A stretch of 64,000 bases of DNA from Anaspis maculata (taxonomy: Eukaryota; Arthropoda; Insecta; Coleoptera; Scraptiidae). Numbering within the stretch: position 1 is the first letter of the stretch; each line of letters begins with the position of its first letter. The position numbers and the translations under genes are program-made. The stretch lies in the NCBI GenBank assembly GCA_949128115.1, contig OX421966.1:58773416-58837415 (forward strand), read 5' to 3'. The notes beneath the pieces are model-generated. The model was not told the origin of the DNA, did no database searches, and was given only the letters and a program-made list of their open reading frames with translations. Shown here in pieces: positions 46,400-56,399 of this stretch.

Positions 46400-47450
46400 T
46401 TGTGGAATGATCTCGAGTGTTACACAATGATTTGACTGAACATTCTAGAACATATCAAAACCTTTTAGAATGTTGTGGATTGATCTCAAATGTTCCACAA
46501 TCATCTGGAATGTTTTGGGATGTTTCCGAACGTTTCAGACTATTTCCGAACATTCCAGAATATACTGGAACATTCTAGAATGTTGTGGAATCATCTCTCA
46601 TACTCTAGAATGTTCTGGACAAATGTTCTGGACGGTTCTAGAAATTTTTAGGGGGTCAAACTTTCAACCCTTATATTTTTAATAGCACGCTCTTCAAGTA
46701 AGACCGGGAACCTTCTTCATGGATGGAAAAAATGGAAATTTTTATAATGTCAATGTAATCTGGAATGTTTCATAATGATCTGGAATCTTCCAGGATACTC
46801 CCGAACGTTTTAAACCATTCCCGAACATTCCATAACATATCGGAATATTCTTGAATGTTTTGGAATGATCTCGAATGTTCCACAATGATCTGGAATGTTC
46901 CGCGATATTTCCGAACGTTCCAGATTATTCCTGAACATTCCAGAACATACCGGAACATTCTGGAATGTTGTGGAATAATCTCGAATACTCTCGAATATCG
47001 AATGTTCAGACTGTTCCCGAATATTAATACATATATGAATATCAGAACATCTGAAATGTTGTGGAATGAACTCGAAGGTTCTGGATTGTTCTAGAAATTT
47101 CTAGGGAGCGAAACTTCCTGAACATTCCAGAACATACCCGGACATTCTGAAATGCTGTCGAATGATCTCGAATGTTCTGGGGTGCTTTTGAATCTTCCAG
47201 ACTATTCCAGAATGCTCTGGTATGCTCTGGAATGATCTCGAATGTCCCACAATGATCTGGAATGTTCCGGGATGTTTCCGAACGTTCCAGATTATTTCCG
47301 AACACTCCAGAACATACCGGAACATTCTGAAATGCTGTAGGATGATCTCGAATGTTCCGGAATGTTTTTGAATGTTCCAGACTATTCCAGAATGCTCTGG
47401 TATGCTCTGGAATGATCTCGTATACTCCAGCGAATACTCCCGAAAGACAC
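46400..47450 (-). repeat. Heat-shock-element-like array B (reverse orientation)
   Basis: Same GAAnnTTCnn 10-bp grammar as the arrays at 1-880 and 56560-60030, but oriented on the minus strand (GAACATTCTGGAATGTTGTG, TGATCTCGAATGTTCC). It contains leader-like pieces at 46640-46720 (reverse complement GAAGAAGGTTCCCGG ... ATATAAGGGTTGAAAG) and near 47100, so it consists of at least two leader-plus-array modules. No TATA or Helitron-like end is seen at its 3' side. Confidence 0.8.
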
Positions 47451-47889
47451 CCGAATATTGCAATAGGAAACAAGGCAAAAACATCCGGAAACGAATGGAA
47501 GTCATCCATGCGTAAGAAAAAGTGGTACCACATGAATAAATCGATTTCTTGAAACTGAGTGCAAACCCAGCTATCATTCTCACCCTCATGGACTTAAAAC
47601 TGTCTTTAGAAGTGAATGTGATGTGTTTCGTTACCGGTAAAAGTGTAGAAAAAAAATGGAGTTTTCTTAACTGTACCCTAATAATTTATTGAATCACCCA
47701 ACAGGATATGTCACAAGGAAAAGTTCACAATGAAAAACACAAACAACGATCCCTGCGTCTAACGATAGAGACAGTTGAAAGATCTCTTGGATTGATAGTA
47801 CGGTCGCGTTGAAATTGTGACATCCCTCCTCGATGTCGGAGTATTTTCGGATCATCTTATAGAGAGGGGAGGACGTCAACACATTCGTG

Positions 47890-48310
47890 TAATCGAGAAA
47901 CAAGATTTCAAACACACTTTGTTGGTTACTCCGTACTACTCAATACACGTCAATTATTATTCGCACTTGGGTATATCGCTTTGGTTAACTCACTTTTGCC
48001 GCTACAAATTGAAATCTGGTGTCGGTCGACTCATCTGTGCTCATATACTCCGAGTGCTACCTTCGGAAACATTCCACCGGTTCTCTGGCATATTCCACAT
48101 TGACCGACGCTAGTAGCTTCGCGACGGCTCTCGAAACTTCCATCAGATTCGCGTGTATACCGGCATGCTCTGGAAAGTCTGCGCCTCCACCAATTGTGCA
48201 GATGTGTCCTACTCGCTTATTGGGGTCTCCAGTCAGTCGATCTGGGCCGAATTTGGTATGCGATATGATGTGGGCACTAGATGAGCAAATAATGTTCTCG
48301 TCAGGATCTG
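47890..48310 (+). repeat. Dispersed LTR-like repeat, copy 3
   Basis: Shares ACACACTTT, CGTACTAC..AATACACG, ATCGCTT, TCGCGTGT and GGCATGCTCTGGAAAGTCTG with 3890-4420. The best internal landmark is GCGCCTCCRCCAATT. Confidence 0.45.
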
Positions 48311-48321
48311 TTGATCAGGAG

Positions 48322-48840
48322 TAGGGAGGGGCAAAACTATTGATATATCAATAAATTTATCAATATATCGATATATCAACTAATGATGTCATTTTTAAAA
48401 CATATCGATATATCAAATATCGATAGTTATCAAAATATCAAATATCGATAATTATCAAAATTTCAAATGTCGATAATTATCAAAATATCAAATATCGATA
48501 AATGTTAACATATATCAAAGTATAGACAATGATTATCATAACATTAAAATATCATTTAATCGAAGATAAAGACCAAAGACCGTCAAAGAAGTAAGTTCCA
48601 CTTATCATGTGAGTCTAGATTGAACATGGATGATATATTTTTCATAATATAACTTGATATCCTCATTTTCATATTGATATTTTTATAATTATCAATTTTT
48701 GATACTTTGATATTTATTGATTTTTGATATTTTGATAATGATCAATGTTTGATACTTTGATAATGATCGATATTTGATATATCAATAATTATCGATATTT
48801 TTTTCTTATCAAACTTTGATACCCGAATCACCTATCCCTA
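48322..48840. mobile_element. hAT-type MITE rich in TATCGATA (519 bp)
   Basis: Starts TAGGGAGGGGCAAAAC and ends CACCTATCCCTA, flanked by the 8-bp duplication ATCAGGAG (48314-48321 and 48841-48848). Both halves are made of short TATCGATA / TATCAAA / AATTATCAA repeats in opposite orientation, so the element can fold. TATCGATA occurs at least four times. Confidence 0.88.
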
Positions 48841-48910
48841 ATCAGGAGTGCCACTACAAGAGGAAATCGACAGAAGATTTTTTGGTTATTTGAAAGCTAT
48901 TGAAAAACTG

Positions 48911-49665
48911 TACAGGGTGTTCATGATAAAATTCACCCCCCCCCTCTAGGAGATTCCCCTTTGAGATATTTTGAAAAACTAAAAACTTTTTCTCAACGAT
49001 TTTTCCCAGGGATCTTGAATCGATCGTCTAAAAGTTTTCAATTGGTACCGTATACAGGGTGTGACATGTAACTTTTTTATTTCAAATGCAACACCCCATA
49101 TTTTATTACGTCATTTGATGAAACCTTTTTTTCTGATCACAAAAAGATATAACATTTATGATTCATATTGACAAGGAAGCTATCAAAAAATAATAAATTA
49201 GGTAGTCAAAAAAATTAAAAATTTAAAATTACGCGACACCCTGTATTAGGAACTAATTAGACCATTTATCCATGCAGAGTTGAATTCTGCAGACAAAATG
49301 CTGCGAAAATGACTTTTTTTTATGTGAACTGTGGAAGCCAAAGCCATCTTGCTGCAACAAAATGATTTGACTACCTATTTTATTATTTTTCCGACAACTT
49401 GCTTGTCAAAATAAATCATAAGTGTTATATATATATTTGTAATCAGAACAAAAGGCTCCGCCAAATAACGGAATAAAATATAGGGTGTTGCATTTAAAAT
49501 AAAAAAGTTACATATCACACCTTGTATACGGTACCAATTAGAAACTTTTAAAAGATTGATTCAAGGTCCTTGGGAAAAATCGTGAAGAAAAAGGTTTTAG
49601 TTCTTCGAAATATCTTAAAGGGGAATCTACTGGAGGGGGGTGAATTTTATCGTGAACACCCTGTA
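48911..49665. mobile_element. Concentric palindromic element, two layers
   Basis: L0 (48911-49665) has termini TACAGGGTGTTCATGATAAA and its complement. L1 (49053-49526) starts TACAGGGTGTGACATGTAAC. The outer arms meet at GGTACCG-TA-CGGTACC once L1 is removed. A third terminus-like CACCCTGTA at 49240 has no partner. Layer steps are 142 and 139 bp. Confidence 0.85.
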
Positions 49666-49669
49666 CCTA

Positions 49670-51650
49670 TTGAAAGTATTAGGAGTAATGCTCGATCGGC
49701 CGTCTGTCACAAATTACAAGCCATCAAAGGCGAAACTAAGTTGTTTCACTCAACTATAAGTTGCTCTATATTTTATAAAGATTTGATGGAAATAAATATT
49801 TAGATTTGATGAAATGCAGAGCTTGCATCTGGAGAAAGAAGAATCAAATAACCTGTCAATGGGAGACCTGAAACTTGACAGAGACGTATTTCGCCTCTTG
49901 GTGAAAGCTCATCAGTACTTTTTCTTCTTACTTATTGCATACTCAATACATGCATATTCTACATCAAGTCCTCCCGAATTTGAATTAGTTGTCAAAAATG
50001 CTTAAGCCATAGTTTCAGGCCTGCATCCAGTAACTATACCGAGATCGTGGTTCGCTTTTTATCTTTTGCTTCCAGAACACTAGGACAAAAACGGCGTATA
50101 GGTACCTACCTACTGCAGACAAATTAAATTGAGCATTATTTCTCATCTCGCAGTATAAGTAATAACGACATAATGGCACTGGGATGTAACGGGTTCGCCG
50201 TCTAAATTACAGAATCCCTTGTATGGCCATATAACACTTCTTCTCGTCGGAGCGAGCCATCCTCTTCTCCAGCCTTAATCTTCACGTGCAAATACGACAA
50301 CATGAAACAACAATCAACTATTCTAATCTTTGCCTAACGGAATCTGATGTTTTGGATTCTTGTCGGGCATTAGGCCATTATGTGAGTCTCTCCACCAGAG
50401 TGCATACAAGAACACACACTCGTGTAGGTACTTTGCGAGCCTTATTTTGAAGGAAACTATCGAGTAAATTATATTCAAAATCTACGCTTCTTAGCATACC
50501 CGCTCCTCCAACGGGTCTTTTCTTCTTCTTCTTCTTCTTCGGGAAAAATTAAAGTCAATTAAGATCGATGCATGCACACACTCGCACGCAGACAACACAA
50601 CGGGAATATTATTAGCGTTTGATTTATCGTCTCGGATGGCAAGTTTCCGGTTTAGTTTCGAGAGGCGTTGTCTCATTTTTCAATGTGAAGGCCACAATCT
50701 GTTATGTCACAGTGTATGTGTGAGAACTCGGCAGGAAATTTGCAATTGTAATTTCGTTCTACTAAGTATGCCCGGCTTGCTTGTCAAACTGTATCAAATG
50801 GAAGATTGGATAATAATTAAAGTTCAATGGGACATCCATCGTTGAACCGATAGGCGACACACTACGGCTATAGAAGTTTCTATACCGGAGCTAACCGTTT
50901 CAGGTCTTAGCCGTGTAACTATTCGCATGCTACCTGGAGGGTAGCTTACAGTTATAGACTTTCAACAGCTCTACTGACAATTATGTTGTCTGGTTTCGAC
51001 GTTATAGACATTTCTCATGCGTGCTGCAATAGGACTTCGGACTCGTAGCGATTCAGTCGATACGTTATGATTTCTCAGAAAATTGAAAAGGTGTCAAAAA
51101 TAAGTTTTATCGTAGAGTTCAAGTTATTAACATACTATTGGATATACTCGTATTTATTAACTCATGCAGAATTCTAATAATATCAGTAAGTAGGTAATCA
51201 TAGTGCTCGCATCACGCCGGCGCGGAGGATGTTCATTGCGAACCACAACTGGGGGATAGTCTTGCTCTCAAGGGCATGCTTTATGTGAACACTTGGTTTC
51301 CTATCTTTCTGGAAACGATCGCACGTGAATTCCACCTTGATTTACCCCCTCGATTAATTGCGATCAACTCCTTAAGCATAGTAGAGAAATGCTTGGTGCT
51401 CGCATCATACCGGCGTGCTTATTGAGCTATGCGAACACTTCGACCTCCTATATTTCGGAATAGACCATCGCATTTGAATAATCTACTCTCGACTGACCAT
51501 TAGGATTCCATTTTACATCGCATAAAATATGTACTTTCAAATCCTGGTAAGAGCTCAACGAGAGCTTCACGCTCGTCCTCCACATGGCGCTACTTATCTC
51601 GCCCATACGAAAGCGTAGCCTTCCCGTTTCTGAACAATACGTTTCTTGTT
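49670..51650. other. Intergenic / upstream of the secreted-protein exon
   Basis: Includes a (CTT)n microsatellite at 50516-50540. An upstream exon of the gene at 51655 must lie here or further left, but I cannot identify it. A duplicated GTGCTCGCATCAYRCCGGCG block occurs near 51203 and 51393. Confidence 0.4.
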
Positions 51651-51654
51651 GCAG

Positions 51655-52246
51655 GTACTTGGTGCTGTTGGCGGCACTGGTGTCCTTCATCGCCTGCGCG
51701 GACTCCGGCACGGCCAAGAACCACGAGCTGTTCCAGAAAATCGGCCTGACCAGGCTGAGGGCGCCCAACACCCACCACAGAAAGCGCCTGGCGGTCGAGT
51801 CGCGGCACCACTCCCGCTCCGACGACTCCCACATGTTCATCATCAAGCTGCCCCCGAACCCCCACTACTACGCCCACAACCGTCCCAACGACATCGACTT
51901 CCCGTCGAGCAAAAACATCCCCGTCGGCTTCAAGTCCAACGGCAAGCCGGCCAAGGTCTACCACTGGAACATCCCCGTCCTGAAGAAGATCGTCTCGAGC
52001 AAGCACAAGTCGCGGAACAACGACTACGACGACATCGACTTCCACAACCCGGAGAGCTGGAACGAGGTGCTGGACAAGTCCGACAAGGACCTCAACAGGA
52101 TCAAACCGCTGAAGCCGTCGTTCTACATCCCGGCCAAGCCGAAGAAGGCGTCGTTCATGAAGTACTTTCCCGGCAACGGCAAGCCGCACTCGTTTTACGT
52201 GATCCAGAAGAACAAGAAGGAGCACTACCACAGGTTATTGCCGTGA
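51655..52246 (+). CDS. Secreted basic protein of unknown function, terminal exon
   Basis: The acceptor TTTCTTGTTGCAG ends at 51654. The exon enters with one base of a split codon and gives 196 residues plus stop. It opens with a signal-peptide core (YLVLLAALVSFIACADSG). The mature part is His/Lys/Asn-rich: HMFIIKLPPNPHYYAHN, GFKSNGKPAKVYHWNIPVL, FMKYFPGNGKPHSFYVIQKN, and ends YHRLLP. No enzyme motif and no cysteine framework. Codons are strongly GC-ending, unlike the surrounding DNA, which marks it as a real gene. An AATAAA polyadenylation signal lies at 52472-52477. The first exon is not identified. Probably an insect-specific extracellular protein; function not inferred. Confidence 0.85.
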
Positions 52247-52471
52247 TGGTGAGAATGCGGCGAGAATACGAAGAAGGAGGAGAGAGGAGGAACAGAAGGA
52301 AAAGATTGGTGTTGTGTAAAGACTCAAGGTGCAATAACAAGCGGTTATTATTACGTATTTAATATTAGTATTAACATCTCAGACTGACTCAGATGCTTTT
52401 TGTAAAACAATGTACTAATTTATAAGGATATTATTGCATTTAAGTGATTTTGTTTATGATTACTTCCGATA

Positions 52472-52477
52472 AATAAA
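52472..52477 (+). terminator. AATAAA polyadenylation signal
   Basis: Lies 226 bp after the stop codon of the secreted-protein exon, in AT-rich 3' UTR-like sequence. Confidence 0.6.
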
Positions 52478-52529
52478 ATTGTATTCGATTTGTTAATTAT
52501 TTTCTATCGATCGTTTAGTAGGCCGTGAC

Positions 52530-52650
52530 CGAACAATTCGTCACACGGACAATTCGCGGCACGGACAATTTGTCACACGGACAATTCGTCGCGTGAACAA
52601 TTCGTCGCGGACAGTTTGTCGCACGGACAATTCGTCGCAATTTTTTTTGC
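52530..52650 (+). repeat. Short tandem CGGACAATTCGTCGC repeats
   Basis: About seven variants of (A)CGGACAATTCGTCGCAC. The complement, GCGACGAATTGTACGTG, occurs on the far side of the satellite block near 55380, so these may be subterminal repeats of one large element enclosing it. Confidence 0.75.
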
Positions 52651-52679
52651 CCTTTGCCTTGGTTTATTAACCCGTTTTG

Positions 52680-55340
52680 TGTTTTCTCTTGCTTTTAGAG
52701 TTCTAATGAGGCCCTTATACCTTACTGTATTATTTAAAACCCTTCTGGGCACCCTTGTTTTTTTGATGTCTTTGAACCTCTAGTGAGTCCCCTTGCATTA
52801 CTCCGCGCACTTCTGTAAGTGCACCGAGCTTCCGGAACTCTAATTCGGAACCCTATCGAGCCCCTTGTGTCCGCAAGTGTTGTTTGGAGACCTAATTAGC
52901 CATTCAGGTTTTTTTATGACTACCAGAATCCCAGCAAGCCCTCTGTCCTGCGTTCTTGTGCTATCCAGACATCCATTGGGCCTCCTTGTGTCTTTAGTGC
53001 AATTTAATGAAGCCTTTGGCGAGCCCCTTGCATTTCTCCGTGACTTCCGTAGCAGTGAGCACCTTTGTGTTTCCATGTCATATTCGGAGCCCTACCGGTC
53101 CCCTTTGTTTCTTGAAATGTAATCAAAGCTCTGATAAGCCCCAGAGCTGATAGGCTTCCAGAGAAAATACGTACCCATAAGCCTATTTTATTATACAGAT
53201 CTCCAGAAGGCGTCCTTGTGTCTTTAACATCGATTGAAGCTCTGTTGGGCCCCCTTTTATTTTTCCGAGGCTTTAGGAGCACTAGTGAATCCCTTGTGCC
53301 TTCATGTGATATTCAGCCTCCTATCGGGCCCCCGTTGCGTCCTCAAGTACCGTTATGTGTTTCATAGCTTTCAGAATTCCATCAAGCCCTCTTTCATCAT
53401 CTTCTGTTATCCAGAGCTTCATTGGGCCCCCTTCTTTTGTCTTCAATGTAATTTGAAGACCTGCTGAGCCCCCTTGTATTTTCCGTTACTTTCGGAGCAC
53501 TAAGCACCCTTGTGCCGTCATGTCATTTGGAGCCCTATCGGTCGGAGCATTAGTAAGTCTCTTGTGTCGTCATATAATATTTCGACCCTTGTTGCCCCCC
53601 CCATGTGTCTGCAAGTGTAGTTTTAATTAGCCCTATCATGTTTTTTTCATGGCTTTCAGGGTACCGTCGAGCTCCATTGTGACGTCTATATCATTTGAAA
53701 TCCTGCTGAATCCCCTAGCATTTCTCCGTGGGTTATGTCCGAGCTCCATCGACCCCCCTTGTGCCCTAATGTATCGTTTGGAGCCCTGATGAGCCTGCTT
53801 ATGCTTTTCGTAGCTTTCAGAATTTCAGTGAGCCCCCTTGTTGCCCTATAGTTGCTCTCTAAGGGCCCCCTTGCCTCTTCAACGCCTTTTAAAGCCCTGC
53901 CGAGCCCCATAGCATTTTACCGTGGCTTACGGAGCTCTATCGGGCCCCCTTGTGTCCTCATGTATCGTTTGGAGCCCTGATGAGACCCCTCATTCTTTGC
54001 GTAGCTTTCAGAATTACAGTGAGCCCCCTTGTGCCTTCTTGCGTTGTTAGAGGCTCTAGTGGCCCTTCAAGAGCCCCCTTGTTTCTTTAATGTCTTTTGA
54101 AGCCCTGCTGAGCCTCATAGCATTTTTCCGTGGGTTACGGAGCTCCATCGAGCACCCTTGTTTCCTCATGTATCGTTTGGAGCCCTGATGAGGCCCCTTA
54201 TTCCTTCCGTAGCTTCAGAATTCCAGTGAGCCCATTTGTGCCATTCTTGCGTTATTAGAGGCCCTAGTGGCCCTCCAGGAGCCCCCTTATTTTTTCATCG
54301 TCTTTTGAAACCCTGCTGAGCCCCATAGGATTTTTCCATGACTTACGGAGCACCATCCGGCCCCTTGTCTCCTTATGTATCGTTTGGAGCCCTGATGAGC
54401 CCCCTTATTCCTAACGTAGCTTTGAGAATGAGCCCCCTTGTTGTCCTAGTTGCCCTCTAAGGTCCTTCTTGTTTCACTAAAGTCTTTTGAAGCCCTGCTG
54501 AGCCCCCTAGCATTTTTCCGTGGCTTACGGAGTTATATCGGGTTCCCTAGTGCCCTCATGTATCGTTTGGAACCCTGATGAGCCTCCTTTTCTGTAGCAT
54601 CCAGAATTCCAGTGAGCCCCCTTGTGCCTTTTTGCGCTGTAAGAGGCCCTAGTGATCCTTCGTGGACCCCCATTGTTTCTTCAACGTCTTTTGAGACCTC
54701 GCTGAGCCCCCTCACTTTTTTTGTGTCTTTTGGAGCATTAGTAAGTTCATAAGAAGTTAGACAAATCTCATAGGTCGCAGTGCAGAAAGGATCCTCCGAG
54801 ACCAAACGACCACCTCTAATCTACAATCTACAATCTACAAGTTCCTTGTGCTTCCATGTGATATTCGAAGCCCTATCGGCCCCCTTGTGTCCGGAAGGGT
54901 AGTTTCGAGCCCCAATTAGCCTCCTCATGTTTTTTCACAGCTAGCGATCTGAATTCAAGCGAACTTCATTGGACCCCCTTGTTTCTTCAAGGTGTTTTGA
55001 AGAACTGCTGAGCCCTCTAACATATTTCTTGATTTTTGGTGCATAAATAAGCACCTTGTGTTTTCATGTGATGTTCGCAGCCCTATCAAGCCCCCTTGTG
55101 TCCTTGAGTGCGGTTTAGGGCCTCAATTAGCCCACTTATGTTTTTTCTTGGCTCTTAGAGTACTACAGTGAGTCCCCTCTTGCCTTGTTTTGTTATAGAG
55201 AGCTCCATTAGGACTTCTTATGTCCTCGATATAGTTTGAAGCCCTGCTGAGCCCCTTTGCTTTTTTCCGTGGCTTCGGAGCTCTATCGGGCTTCCTTTTA
55301 TCCCCATGTGTATTTTGGAGCCCTGATAAGCCCCTATGTG
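52680..55340 (+). repeat. Degenerate GAGCCC satellite, block 2, with higher-order structure
   Basis: Same monomer as 15970-18060. Between about 53720 and 54750 it has a higher-order period of about 180-220 bp: the block CCGTGG.TTACGGAGCTC..TCG returns near 53722, 53910, 54127, 54336 and 54515, each followed by CATGTATCGTTTGGAGCCCT. All open frames here are fortuitous. Confidence 0.88.
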
Positions 55341-55439
55341 TTAATTGTCCGGCCACGCATCGAGAAGTGTCGTTCCTTTTGCGACGAATTGTACGTGAGA
55401 CGAATCGTCCTAGAACCTTAGAACGGGGACAGAAATTAT

Positions 55440-56390
55440 TCGAGTCAGACAATTTGGTTTCTGCTAAGCAAAAAAGCTCAAAAGTAAGTGAGATCCAGTT
55501 GAAAAACATTCATTCAAATATGCGTTGTTTCAATACTTACTTTCCTGGCTCCACTGTTCATGACCTTGCCCTGCTCAACAATGCGTCTCCATCTCTGCCG
55601 GTTTTGGCCTTTTCTTTTCCACTTAGCTACCCCAAGTCACCTCAAATTTTCTTGCACATCGTCGTAACAATTTTTTTTTTCCTTTTTCCGCGTTCCTCCC
55701 TGGTCTCTGTCAAATGCTTGTCTCGCTGGCCGATTGTCAACCTAGATAGCCATTCTTCACCTATATCTTTCAACTGTTGAGCATTGTGTATGTGTAGTAT
55801 ACCAACCATATCGTGAGTATACTCCTCACGTCTTTCTCCTTCCATCTCATCTCCTCATAAGCGCTACTTACTACATATGTCCATCGTCTATCCTGTATTT
55901 ATCAATTTTACCAATTAGCTTCAGACTTCAGCTGAAGTCGTCATCGATTATCTGGTCGGTTATAAATTCTTTGAGCTCTTATATCAGTTTTTGAACGTAG
56001 TTAATCCAAATTCAATTATTATGAATAATACATATTTCCCTTCAGCTACTTCGTAACCCAACGCCAACGCAAAACTTATAATAATCTTTGGCTCCTTATT
56101 TTTCATTTTAATATTGGCAGAGATCTTGTTTTCAGGACCTCCTCTATCCGCCACTCGAGAGACGCGCTGTGTAGCATTTCAGGCTCTGCCCGCAGAAAGT
56201 TCAATACAACAATAACTGACAATTCTTGAATAGGTCGAAAATCATGGGATCATGGATGAAAATAGTGAAAATACCAGCCCGTACTAGATCGGTGAGTAAG
56301 GCGAAGAGGGGGTAAATATGAAAATGGGGCAAATGTGATATGACCAAGCACATTTATAAAATTAAATAAATCTATAGATATCTATAGATC
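55440..56390. other. No gene seen
   Basis: Contains a T-rich tract near 55670 and no recognised coding or repeat feature. Confidence 0.4.
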
Positions 56391-56399
56391 TTTTATATA

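Noticed and set aside
51590..52362. 213- and 238-codon frames in other phases over the secreted-protein exon
   Set aside because: Shadow frames from GC-rich codons; only one frame has a signal peptide, a clean acceptor and a 3' UTR with AATAAA.
52878..55509. Multiple 75-130-codon frames in the GAGCCC satellite
   Set aside because: Both strands, degenerate repeat, no protein-like conservation between monomers.
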